Positions 1 to 8,116 of a stretch of 64,000 bases of DNA are shown piece after piece (the stretch's first letter is position 1; each line of letters opens with the position of its first letter). Both the position numbers and the translations under genes were made by a program. This stretch comes from Desulfobacteraceae bacterium (GTDB lineage: Bacteria > Desulfobacterota > Desulfobacteria > Desulfobacterales > Desulfosalsimonadaceae), in assembly GCA_011389935.1 (NCBI GenBank), contig JAABTJ010000007.1, forward strand, positions 56,132 to 120,131, in the 5' to 3' direction. The notes beneath the pieces were generated by a model. That model did no database searches and had not been told where the DNA came from. It was given only the letters and a program-made list of their open reading frames with translations.

Positions 1-954
1 GCCGCGGACTTCCACGGAGCGCTGCACGATCTCGTCGTGGGGCACATTGGCGACCACGTGCTCGTAGGTGCAGATACCGGTGGGCAGAATTTCGGGAATA
101 TCCGTATCCGCCAGGGTCGGAAACCCCCAGTTGACACAGCCGGCTGCGGCAACGCCCCACTCGGTGCCGATATCGCCAAGGGCGTTGACAAAGGCAAAGA
201 TGCGGTCCTTGTTGTACTTGAGGATCCGTTTGTAGTCGCCGGGCTGCAGCCCGCCGAATGCCATGGCGGCGCGGTTGGCAAAACCGAGTGCAAAAACGGC
301 CGATGAAATATCCGGGCCGAAGGGGACGATACGGGTATTCCACCCGATCTGCACGCCCGCTTCGAGCAGCTGATCGATGACGGAAGTACCGCGATGCTGG
401 GCAGCGCAGAAGATGTACAGGTTCCGCCTCTGGTAATCTTCCACGATCTGCTTGGCGATTTCCGGAGAAGGTGCAGCGCCGACGATTGCGGCGAAACCCG
501 GGGCGGAGCCGTCAACGAATTCCACGCCGCGCTTCCGCAGGACGATGTCGTCCGCGGGGCCGAGCCAGATTTTTCCGTTTTCAATATCCGGATCTTCTTC
601 CGGGTAATAGAAATCGGGCTCCTTGACGAGTCTCATGCCTTCCTTGAGCTCATAGGCCAGGATGGCGGCCATGCCGGCATCCAGTAGGGGGCCAAGAAAC
701 GGAAGGTGATGCTTCCCCTTGACATGGGGGGGGAGCAGTTTGCGGGCGAATTCCAGCGGCGCCTTCATGTCTTCCAGGGTTTCCACCTTCATGCCGGTAA
801 GGGAATAAATCACCGGCAGAAAATATCCGGTATTCGGAAATTCCACCTTGGTGCTGGCGTCATAGGACTTGAGCATCTTGTCCAGTTCGCCTTCTGCCTG
901 TGATACAACTTTATAGCCACCCTGAATGGCGGCAAATGCAATCAACTTTGACAT
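1..954 (-). CDS. acsB: CO dehydrogenase/acetyl-CoA synthase, acetyl-CoA synthase subunit (partial, N-terminal 318 aa)
   Basis: This is the N-terminal part of the acetyl-CoA synthase subunit, which condenses a methyl group from the corrinoid protein, CO and CoA at the nickel A-cluster. The visible 318 residues match the AcsB N-terminal domain, including the stretches FPNTGYFLPVIYSLTG, GSAPGFAAIVGAAPS and AAMAFGGLQPGDYKRILKYN (18-20 residue landmarks). The A-cluster cysteines would lie in the missing C-terminal part beyond the left edge. The ATG follows AAGGAGG at 5-nt spacing. It lies 72 nt downstream of cooS on the same strand, so the two are probably cotranscribed. No break is seen in the visible part. 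Confidence 0.9.
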   Translation of the reverse strand, partial: MSKLIAFAAIQGGYKVVSQAEGELDKMLKSYDASTKVEFPNTGYFLPVIYSLTGMKVETLEDMKAPLEFARKLLPPHVKGKHHLPFLGPLLDAGMAAILAYELKEGMRLVKEPDFYYPEEDPDIENGKIWLGPADDIVLRKRGVEFVDGSAPGFAAIVGAAPSPEIAKQIVEDYQRRNLYIFCAAQHRGTSVIDQLLEAGVQIGWNTRIVPFGPDISSAVFALGFANRAAMAFGGLQPGDYKRILKYNKDRIFAFVNALGDIGTEWGVAAAGCVNWGFPTLADTDIPEILPTGICTYEHVVANVPHDEIVQRSVEVRG

Positions 955-1026
955 GTGTTCCTCCTTCGTTGAGGATTTCTTTTATGTACACTGATATTTT
1001 TTTACTATATCCGGCTGAATCCCGCG

Positions 1027-3054
1027 TTATACGGCATCCAGTTTCTGACGGTCGGTCATATCCATCAGCACGCGCTCCCGCGCCTTGTCAATGCCCAGCT
1101 CCTTGCGCTTGGCGTCGATATGGGCAATCATCTTGCGTGCATGGAGAATCGGATCCGGTTCGTAATCCCACCTGCCGCCGTACATCTTGGCCATATCTTC
1201 GAAAAGGTGTTTTTCGAATACCGGTGCGCCTGTTGTCGGGAACGTCGCCCCGAATACGGTATAAACACCGGAAGCCACGAAATACTGGCCGATGGAAATG
1301 GCTTTTTCGCTCATCCATTCCGGCGCAGAACCGGCCGCGGGCAGATCCTTGAGATCGCTTCCAAGACCGCCGGCCTTGACCACTTCTGTCGCCGCCAGAA
1401 GGATACGGCTGTTGTCCACGCAGGATCCCAGGTGAAGCACCGGGGGGATACCAACGGTTTCGCACACTTCGGCCAATCCGGGACCACAGTATACGCCGGC
1501 CGCTTCAGGTGTAAGCAGTCCTTCCATGGCGCATGCAATGCCGTTGCAGCCGGTGGTCAGCACGATCACGTCGTTTTTGATCAACTCCTTGACAATTTCG
1601 ATGTGCCCCTCGTTGTGACGGGTCCGCGCGTTGTTGCAGCCGACCACGCCGGCGATGCCGCGGATACGGCCGTTGATGATATTGTCGTTCAAGGTGTAGT
1701 AGTCGCCGCGGAACGTGCCGCCCAGGTGGTACTGGATCGATTCCACGCCGAAGCCGGCGATCTGGGTGGCCTTCTGCCGCGGGATCATGACGTCCGCGCC
1801 GCGGTTGGAAAAGTTATCGATAGCCATCTTGACGATGCGCTTGGCATCTTCCATGGCATAGTGTTCGTCGAACTGGATATGAAGGACATTGTCCTGCTCC
1901 ATTTTCGCCATGGGATGGGTGGTGATCAGTTTTGTATGAAAACACTTGGCCACATTGGCCAGGTTCTGGAAGACGCATTGTACGTCCACTACCATGGCTT
2001 CACATGCGCCGGTAATAATGGCCAGTTCCTGCTGCAGGAAGGTCCCTGCGGGCGGGATGCCATGGCGCTGGAGGATTTCGTTGGCTGTGCAGCAGATGCC
2101 GCCGAGCTGGATGCCTTTGGCCCCTTTTTCCTTCGCATAGTCGAGCATTTCCTTGGACTGGCTTGCAGCCACGATCATCTCGGAGAGAACCGGTTCATGG
2201 CCGTGAACAATAATATTGACATGATCTTCCTTCATGATGCCGAGGTTGGCTTCGGACTGAAGGGGAGACGGGGAGCCGAAAAGGATGTCCTGAAGGTCGG
2301 TGGCGATCATGGAACCGCCCCAGCCGTCCGCCAGCGCGGCGCGGGTGCCCTGCAGCATCAGGTTCTTGTAATCCTGGTCAACGCCCATATGGGTCCGGTG
2401 CATGATATCGACGATTTCCCGGTCGATGTTTCGCGGCAGCACGCCCAGTTTTTCCCAGCGCTCATACAAGGGTTGCGGAGCGCGTTTCAGGTTAATGAGG
2501 GTGCCTTCCATTTTCCCCCACTCACCCAACGCCAGTTCCGCGAGCTCAAGGGCCACTTCGTCCAGGTCCCTGTCTTTTGTTTCACCGTCGACTTCGACCT
2601 TTGTCGCCACGCCCATGGCTTCCGCCACGTTGAGGAGCTTAACGGTGTCCTTGATTTTATAGTCTTCCGTCTCCTTGCGTGCTGCAGCCAGAAATACTTC
2701 GGCCACTGTACGTCCGTGGTCGGAGTGGGCTGCTGCGCCCGCTGCGATCATCCGCAGGAAGTTACGGGCCGCGATGGTGTTGGCGGTTGCCCCGCAAAGG
2801 CCCTTGCGGGTATCTTCGCCTTCGATGCCGCCTTTTGGCAACGGCAGCCGGCACGGGCCCATTGCACAGTTCTTGCAGCAGGTCCCCTGAAGACCGATAT
2901 TACAAGGCTTCATGGTTTCCGCACGATCAAAAATCGTCTCGATGCCCATTTTCTGGGATCGAATAATCATTTCCCGGGTTGCCATATCAGTGGTTGCATT
3001 TACCGGGTCAGCCACCTTGGGTGCCTTGGCTGATTTGTCTTTTTCTTCTGCCAT
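1027..3054 (-). CDS. cooS: Anaerobic carbon monoxide dehydrogenase, catalytic subunit (CooS/AcsA)
   Basis: This 675-residue Ni-Fe CO dehydrogenase interconverts CO2 and CO. In this acs cluster it would supply CO to acetyl-CoA synthase, or oxidise the carbonyl group when the pathway runs in reverse. The N-terminal cysteines for the B and D clusters are present (Cys51, 59, 60, 63 and 68). C-cluster landmarks follow in order: HGHEPVLSEM, ICCTANE, DVQC, VGCNN, TTGCNGIACAMEG and GSCVDNS. I place the start at 3054 because an AGGAGG lies 8 nt upstream. A longer reading to 3099 would add 15 acidic residues that contain this ribosome site. It sits between acsD and acsB in one minus-strand run. Confidence 0.95.
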   Translation of the reverse strand: MAEEKDKSAKAPKVADPVNATTDMATREMIIRSQKMGIETIFDRAETMKPCNIGLQGTCCKNCAMGPCRLPLPKGGIEGEDTRKGLCGATANTIAARNFLRMIAAGAAAHSDHGRTVAEVFLAAARKETEDYKIKDTVKLLNVAEAMGVATKVEVDGETKDRDLDEVALELAELALGEWGKMEGTLINLKRAPQPLYERWEKLGVLPRNIDREIVDIMHRTHMGVDQDYKNLMLQGTRAALADGWGGSMIATDLQDILFGSPSPLQSEANLGIMKEDHVNIIVHGHEPVLSEMIVAASQSKEMLDYAKEKGAKGIQLGGICCTANEILQRHGIPPAGTFLQQELAIITGACEAMVVDVQCVFQNLANVAKCFHTKLITTHPMAKMEQDNVLHIQFDEHYAMEDAKRIVKMAIDNFSNRGADVMIPRQKATQIAGFGVESIQYHLGGTFRGDYYTLNDNIINGRIRGIAGVVGCNNARTRHNEGHIEIVKELIKNDVIVLTTGCNGIACAMEGLLTPEAAGVYCGPGLAEVCETVGIPPVLHLGSCVDNSRILLAATEVVKAGGLGSDLKDLPAAGSAPEWMSEKAISIGQYFVASGVYTVFGATFPTTGAPVFEKHLFEDMAKMYGGRWDYEPDPILHARKMIAHIDAKRKELGIDKARERVLMDMTDRQKLDAV

Positions 3055-3144
3055 TAGAGGTTCCTCCTCTTGTTCGTAATTTATATTCGGCAATGTCAAT
3101 TATATTTTCTATATTTTCGCTCGTCCGGTTAGGGACGCTCTTTG

Positions 3145-4701
3145 CTATTCCACGCGGCGGTGAATCCGGTTGAGCCGCTCAACGATCTTTTCCAGCTGGT
3201 CCTTCTGCTCGCCCGCAGGCGTCATTTTGCCGGTTTTCGCAGCCGCCGCATGCTCTTTTTTCGATGCCTCACGCTCTTTTTTGCGCTTCTCACGGAGCTT
3301 CTGTTCTTCTTCGTCCCGTTTCTGGCGCGCTTCGGCTTCGGCTTTCTTTTTGGAGTCTTCCTCAGCCTTGGCCTTGGCTTCGGCATCCGCCTTGGCTTTG
3401 TCCTCTGCCTCCGCCTTGGCCTTGGCATCGGCTTCCGCTTTGGCCTTGGCATCGGCTTCCGCCTTGGCCTTGGCTTCTTCGGCTTCTTTGGCCTTGGTCG
3501 CTTCGTCCTTTTCGGGCGCCGGTTTGGCTTCCGCTTTCGGGGCCGGTTCCGCCTTGGGTTCGGCCTTGGGCTTGGGCGCCGCTTTCTTTTCTTCCTTGGG
3601 CTTGGCTTCCGCCTTCTTGGGGGCCGCCTTCTTTGCCGGCGCCGGCTTCGCCTTTTCTTCCGCGATAGTCAGATCCGGCTCAGGGGCAATTTTGCTGAAA
3701 TCGACATTGGCATCGGCCAGGCGCTTTTCAATCGGCGCCACATCCGCGGCGCTGCCGCCTTCGGCCATCAGGCCGATAAAAGCCTTGGCCATGCGAATGG
3801 CTTCCGGATGCCGCATGATAAGAATATCAGACCCTGCCAACAGGTACGTAACGGCCCCTACTGCTTCCATCATGATGGCCCTTTTTTCCGGATCACCCAA
3901 TTCAGGGGCATCCTCTGCGGGCTGACCGGCTTCCTTACACCGCCAGATTTCATTGCCAAGATTGTTGATAATCGGATACTGGAGTTTGTCGTCCCCCTGG
4001 AGAAGGGCGGCCATCCGGATCCGCTCCATGACGGAATAGGAATATTCCAGGCCGTATCCCAGACCGCCGGTTGTGGGATCAATGATGATTCGTTCGGTGG
4101 GTACACCCAGGTTTTCCAGCAGGATGTTGACCTGTTTGGCCAGGTTGACGTCAATGGGGGAAGATGAAATGACCGTGTGGCCGAATCCCATGGCGGAAGC
4201 GCCGATCCCCTTGTGGTTGTCGTCTTCGACCGGGCCCAGAACCAGGTTTTTCCCTTCGAAGGACTCGGACACCTTCTTCAGCACTTCGTCGTCTTTCTGC
4301 GGATTGGCGGTTCCCCAGAGAATCAGGGGCACGTCAATGGCATCCAGGACGCTTTTAACGGTTTTGACCACGTCTTCAGGGCTTGCATTGTTGCCGTTGG
4401 GATCGGCGCTCTTCAACTGCAGCACGATCATTTCCGCCCCGTAATCCTCCACGCACTTTTTCGCCCATGCTGCAGGATCTTTGATAACATCCTCAAACGG
4501 CTTTTTTGCCGCCTCCGCCCAGTCGGTGGGCTCCATATCCCACACTTCCATGGCGATCCTGGGTTTATTGGGCATCTCCCCTTCAAAAAGATAAAACGGG
4601 AGACAGCTTGTGCCGCCGACCGTCACAGCCTTGTCACCTTTGCCGATGGTTATCGGCCGGATGCTGCCTGCATAGGTTTCTTTAACGATTTCGAAGCCCA
4701 A
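3145..4701 (-). CDS. acsD: Acetyl-CoA decarbonylase/synthase delta subunit (corrinoid Fe-S protein small subunit) with a long charged tail
   Basis: This is the small subunit of the corrinoid iron-sulfur protein that carries the methyl group to acetyl-CoA synthase. Residues 1-345 form the conserved TIM-barrel-like core (IIIDPTTGGLGYGLEYSYS, NQ-type loops, SDILIMRHPEAIRMA). Residues about 347-518 are a low-complexity tail rich in Lys, Ala, Glu and Pro, first KKAAPKKAEAKPKEE-like, then AKAKAEAD-type repeats predicted to be helical or coiled-coil, ending in a short amphipathic stretch (LEKIVERLNRIHRRVE). The tail is unusual compared with the roughly 310-residue Moorella subunit. The start is TTG, 5 nt after AAGGAGG. 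It lies between acsV and cooS. The large subunit acsC is not in the window. Confidence 0.9.
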   Translation of the reverse strand: MGFEIVKETYAGSIRPITIGKGDKAVTVGGTSCLPFYLFEGEMPNKPRIAMEVWDMEPTDWAEAAKKPFEDVIKDPAAWAKKCVEDYGAEMIVLQLKSADPNGNNASPEDVVKTVKSVLDAIDVPLILWGTANPQKDDEVLKKVSESFEGKNLVLGPVEDDNHKGIGASAMGFGHTVISSSPIDVNLAKQVNILLENLGVPTERIIIDPTTGGLGYGLEYSYSVMERIRMAALLQGDDKLQYPIINNLGNEIWRCKEAGQPAEDAPELGDPEKRAIMMEAVGAVTYLLAGSDILIMRHPEAIRMAKAFIGLMAEGGSAADVAPIEKRLADANVDFSKIAPEPDLTIAEEKAKPAPAKKAAPKKAEAKPKEEKKAAPKPKAEPKAEPAPKAEAKPAPEKDEATKAKEAEEAKAKAEADAKAKAEADAKAKAEAEDKAKADAEAKAKAEEDSKKKAEAEARQKRDEEEQKLREKRKKEREASKKEHAAAAKTGKMTPAGEQKDQLEKIVERLNRIHRRVE

Positions 4702-5094
4702 TTTTACCTCCTTATAAAGTTATTGCGATTACAGTTAAACACATGAATCCTGTCATTATCCTTAAAAAAAACGCGTTTGGCTCTCTTGCCCGTTTACCGC
4801 CGGAATTCCGTCTTGCACGTGCATCCGGACGGTCTTCTATCCAATCCAAATTGATACGGTTGACAACGCCGCAGCGCACACCGCCAGCAATGAAAAGGAT
4901 TTCACCAGGTGCGCATCTCCTGCTGCAAAGCCAACTATTTATGATTTATTGCAATTGCCTTTTTACGCAATTCATCCGGACCCCTATCGCGCACCCGGGC
5001 CGGAGAAAAAACACTGCAAAAGAGAAAATAAATATCAAAAAAAAAATATTTGTCAATAATTATAGGTCAACCATCCTATTTTAGAACAGGGAGT
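4702..5094. other. 393-bp non-coding gap between acsV and acsD
   Basis: No convincing gene is seen here. A 113-codon plus-strand reading has no ribosome site and no recognisable features. The acsD-proximal end carries its AAGGAGG site. The acsV-proximal part is very A/T-rich and holds a candidate promoter, annotated separately. I see no clear terminator hairpin after acsV, so acsD to acsB may be transcribed both from acsV and from an internal promoter. Confidence 0.5.
5028..5056 (-). promoter_or_regulatory. Candidate sigma70-type promoter upstream of acsD
   Basis: On the minus strand a perfect TTGACA (5056-5051) precedes an A/T-rich segment. At 17-18 nt spacing lie ATTTAT or TTTATT, weak -10 matches. 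It would give acsD a leader of more than 300 nt. The -35 is convincing; the -10 is not. Confidence 0.3.
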
Positions 5095-7059
5095 TTATTC
5101 CCGGGACATATTTTCCATGTCTTTGCGTCGCGTATCCATTCTGACTTTCAATTTCGGAAAAAGATTCAAATCGGTATGCGGCAGAAAAAGCGCCGCAATA
5201 TAATTGTCCATGAACGACTGGGTCTCGGAGAGTTCAAAATTGGTTATCCGCTTGATGGTCTGGGTGACATCCCCACGGATGCGGTTGGTCAGGGAGCTCA
5301 TCCGGGCACCCATCAGGGAACCGTTCCCGACGAAGATGACCTTTTCCGTGTCGATTTCCGGAAGCAGTCCGATGGTCATGGCTTTTTCCAGATCCACGTA
5401 GCTGCCGAACCCACCCGCGAGAATGATACGGTCGATGTCACCGATGGAAAGGCCGACTTCCGAAAGCAGCGTCATGCACCCGCTGTATATGGCTCCCTTG
5501 GCCCGCATAAGGTTGTCGATATCGATTTCATTCAAGACGATATCCCGATCCGTACCCGATACGTCCGCCCACGCGAGGACGTATTCATACACGTCGTCCT
5601 TTTTCCGGATGCGGGGCGTGTCGATGTCCCGGTTGAATTTTCCCCGGTTGTCCAGAATGCCCATTTCAAACAACGTGGCCACGATAATGATCAGGCCGCT
5701 GCCGCAGATTCCTTTGGGACGGACATTGCCGATGGTTACGTTCATGGGCTCGAATGTCGCCGGATCGATGGAAAAATCCTCGATGGCCCCTTCCGTGGCG
5801 CGCATGCCCAGTTTGATTCCCCCTCCCTCGAAAGCCGGCCCGGCGGAACAGGCTGCACATACCATCCAGTCCTTGTTGCCGATAACGACTTCCGCATTGG
5901 TGCCAATATCAATATAAAGGGTAAGCTCTTCATCATGATACATTCCGGAGCCCATGATGCCCGAGACGATATCGCCGCCGACATAGCTCGACACCTGGGG
6001 GTATACCAAAACGGTTACATGATCTCCCAGTTCGAGACCGATTTCAGAAGGCTTGAACGGTGGATAGATCAGCGAGGCGGGCACATACGGCGACCTGCGA
6101 AGATAACGGGAATTGATCTTCAAAAAAAGCTGGGTCATGGTGGTGTTGCCGGCAAAGGTAATATGGGAAACTTCATCGGGATCGATTTTCGATTTCTTCA
6201 AAAGTTTTCCCACCACCTGGTTGATCGTTGACAAAACCCGTTCATTGAGCGTTTCAAGACCGCCTTCCTTTTCGGAATAGACAATGCGGCTGATGACATC
6301 CTCTCCGTAGCTGAGCTGAGAGTTGAAATCACCGTATTGGGCCAGCACACGGCCGGCTTTGAGGTCTATTATTTCCCCGTATACGGTCGTCGTACCGATA
6401 TCGACCGCCATTGCATAATTGCGCTCCGAGGTATCTCCCGGTTCAATATTGATGATCCGGTTCTTGCCGTCTTCCCGGACGGGCCGGGCAATAGTTACGG
6501 TTATCTTGAAATCCTCCTTGCGCAACACGTCGGGAACCTTTCGGATAACCGAAAGATCGAATTCCAGCCGGTGTTCATTGTGGGTTTTGCGCAAATAGTC
6601 GACCAGGCGGGTCATATCCGCCACGTTGTCCGCATCGGTCGGGAGGGGGGGCTCTATGTAAATCTTTTCAACGGGCGGAACAAAGAGGCCTTTTTCCTTT
6701 AAATCATCCAGGTTGAGCTCTCTTATCCCGGCCGTTTTCCGGGCGGTGGCCTGAAGGTTCAACACGCGCGCGTCAATGGACGATTCCGTGGGGACCCTTA
6801 CGGTCAGGTCGCTTTTTACTTTTGCAAGGCATGCGAGGCGATAGCCCTTCTCCCTGTCCTCTGCGGAGAGCATTTCTGAGATGCCGCCGTCCACCTCCCC
6901 GGACTCGATGATCACCCGGCACTTTCCGCATACGCCTTCTCCGCCGCAGGAGGCATTGATATGCACCCCGCTGTCCATGGCGGCACGGATAATCTGCGTG
7001 TTTTCGTCTACCTCGATCTGCTTTTCATGGGGAAGAAATGTAATCTTGTATTGCGTCAT
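5095..7059 (-). CDS. acsV: Reductive activator of corrinoid Fe-S protein (RACo-like ASKHA protein)
   Basis: This 654-residue protein has an N-terminal plant-type [2Fe-2S] ferredoxin domain, with ligands Cys38, Cys44, Cys47 and Cys77, followed by linkers. A large ASKHA-fold ATPase domain begins near residue 215 (AMAVDIGTTTVYGEI), with further phosphate loops at LYIDIGTNAEVVIGN and ILAGGFGSYVDLEKA. That arrangement is the reductive activator that returns inactive Co(II) corrinoid protein to Co(I) at the cost of ATP. It is the first visible gene of the acs run, directly upstream of acsD, whose product is the expected partner. An AGGA lies 9 nt before the ATG. Related DUF4445 proteins also serve methyltransferase corrinoid proteins, but the context favours the Acs pathway. 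Confidence 0.9.
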   Translation of the reverse strand: MTQYKITFLPHEKQIEVDENTQIIRAAMDSGVHINASCGGEGVCGKCRVIIESGEVDGGISEMLSAEDREKGYRLACLAKVKSDLTVRVPTESSIDARVLNLQATARKTAGIRELNLDDLKEKGLFVPPVEKIYIEPPLPTDADNVADMTRLVDYLRKTHNEHRLEFDLSVIRKVPDVLRKEDFKITVTIARPVREDGKNRIINIEPGDTSERNYAMAVDIGTTTVYGEIIDLKAGRVLAQYGDFNSQLSYGEDVISRIVYSEKEGGLETLNERVLSTINQVVGKLLKKSKIDPDEVSHITFAGNTTMTQLFLKINSRYLRRSPYVPASLIYPPFKPSEIGLELGDHVTVLVYPQVSSYVGGDIVSGIMGSGMYHDEELTLYIDIGTNAEVVIGNKDWMVCAACSAGPAFEGGGIKLGMRATEGAIEDFSIDPATFEPMNVTIGNVRPKGICGSGLIIIVATLFEMGILDNRGKFNRDIDTPRIRKKDDVYEYVLAWADVSGTDRDIVLNEIDIDNLMRAKGAIYSGCMTLLSEVGLSIGDIDRIILAGGFGSYVDLEKAMTIGLLPEIDTEKVIFVGNGSLMGARMSSLTNRIRGDVTQTIKRITNFELSETQSFMDNYIAALFLPHTDLNLFPKLKVRMDTRRKDMENMSRE

Positions 7060-7168
7060 ATCCAGATCCTGTTGGGCGATTCAAATAACGGGCAAATACC
7101 CGGGCCACGCTATTACCGCATTAATGCATGCGCTGCAAGCCATGACCGAATTAAGAGATATACCTCAA

Positions 7169-7193
7169 AACTGCGGTCGGGTCAACCGCAGTT
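7169..7193 (-). terminator. Probable terminator after the Fur-FeoA gene
   Basis: A perfect 8-bp inverted repeat, AACTGCGG and CCGCAGTT, with a 9-nt loop lies just beyond the Fur-FeoA stop codon. On the minus strand it is followed only by a short T run (TTTTGAGG), so termination may be weak. Confidence 0.45.
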
Positions 7194-7201
7194 CTGCTCG
7201 C

Positions 7202-7888
7202 CTATTTTTCACCGTTGGCCACCTCCACGATGATTTTCTGCGCCAGCCCCCTGCCGAGAACATAGCGCTGGTCATCTGCAACCACGACCACCTGCCCCTT
7301 GCCGAAATTGTTGAGGATTTCGACTTTATCCCCGACCCGAAGCCCCATGCTCATCAACCGCACCCTCGAGGCATTGCCGCCGATAAGGTCTTTAATGACA
7401 AGCTTTTCACCGGGCTTTGCCAGTACCAGCGGCATCTTTTGGGCCCTTTCTGTCTGGCACCGGGCGCATATGCCGTAAATCTCCATCCGGTGCTGCAGCA
7501 TATAGAAATTGTAATCCCGGGCGATCCTGCGCTGCAATTCTTCGAGCTGATGGCTTTCAAACTCGACAACATTTCCGCACTTGGTGCATACCATGTGGTC
7601 ATGATGCTGCCCCAGGTGTTTGTGTTCATAGTGCTGCACCCCGTTTTGAAAATGGTTTTTCTGTGCAAAACCAAAACGGCACATCAATTCCAGGGTCTCG
7701 ACGATAAATTCGCTTGAGAACGAATACCCCTGCATTTTCAGGTAGGCTTCAAGGTCTTCCGGGGTGATGTGGTCTTCGTTTAAAAGGAAGGCGTCCAGTA
7801 CCACCAGCCTGTCTTCCAGGCAGTCAATGGCTTCCTGGCGGAACAGTTTTTCAAATTGCTCCCGCTCGATTGCATGAATCTGTTTCAT
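7202..7888 (-). CDS. Fur-family metalloregulator fused to a FeoA (SH3-like) domain
   Basis: This 228-residue protein has two parts. Residues 1-145 are a Fur-family repressor: winged-helix region, metal-site histidines in HKHLGQHHDH, and structural zinc cysteine pairs at Cys101/Cys104 and Cys141/Cys144. Residues about 152-225 form a FeoA-type beta-barrel (RVRLMSMGLRVGDKVEIL). FeoA domains occur at the C-terminus of some DtxR-type iron regulators, so the fusion suggests an iron-responsive regulator with an added regulatory domain. I chose the ATG at 7888; an upstream in-frame TTG at 7945 adds 19 unlikely residues. The gene stands alone, divergent from the membrane protein at 8117. Its targets cannot be read from the window. 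Confidence 0.85.
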   Translation of the reverse strand: MKQIHAIEREQFEKLFRQEAIDCLEDRLVVLDAFLLNEDHITPEDLEAYLKMQGYSFSSEFIVETLELMCRFGFAQKNHFQNGVQHYEHKHLGQHHDHMVCTKCGNVVEFESHQLEELQRRIARDYNFYMLQHRMEIYGICARCQTERAQKMPLVLAKPGEKLVIKDLIGGNASRVRLMSMGLRVGDKVEILNNFGKGQVVVVADDQRYVLGRGLAQKIIVEVANGEK

Positions 7889-8116
7889 GGTTTTTCCATG
7901 GACAACGAAATGATTACACACGGTATTTTTACAATTCGGGGGCAATTGTCTGCATCACCCGGGCCGGCAAAAAAACCGTATCCGTTAAAAAGGGATCAGT
8001 AATACAATTTTTGCCCATTTTCAAGGGACGAATATTTTATTAGAATTTTTCCATCCGCTGTATTACAAAGAACCATATGAAACCCATACACACCGTCTGT
8101 TGACGCGGTAAAAACA

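Noticed and set aside
1120..3033. 637-codon plus-strand ORF opposite cooS
   Set aside because: It is the antisense shadow of a well-conserved gene, has no ribosome site and no protein-like motif.
3170..4167. Overlapping plus-strand ORFs rich in Leu, Phe or Ala opposite acsD
   Set aside because: They are reading-frame artefacts of the GC-rich Lys/Ala/Glu repeat of acsD.
4743..5084. 113-codon ORF in the acsV-acsD gap
   Set aside because: No ribosome site, irregular composition running into an A/T-rich promoter-like region.
5050..6231. 393-codon plus-strand ORF opposite acsV
   Set aside because: Antisense shadow; acsV has clear ferredoxin and ASKHA motifs on the other strand.
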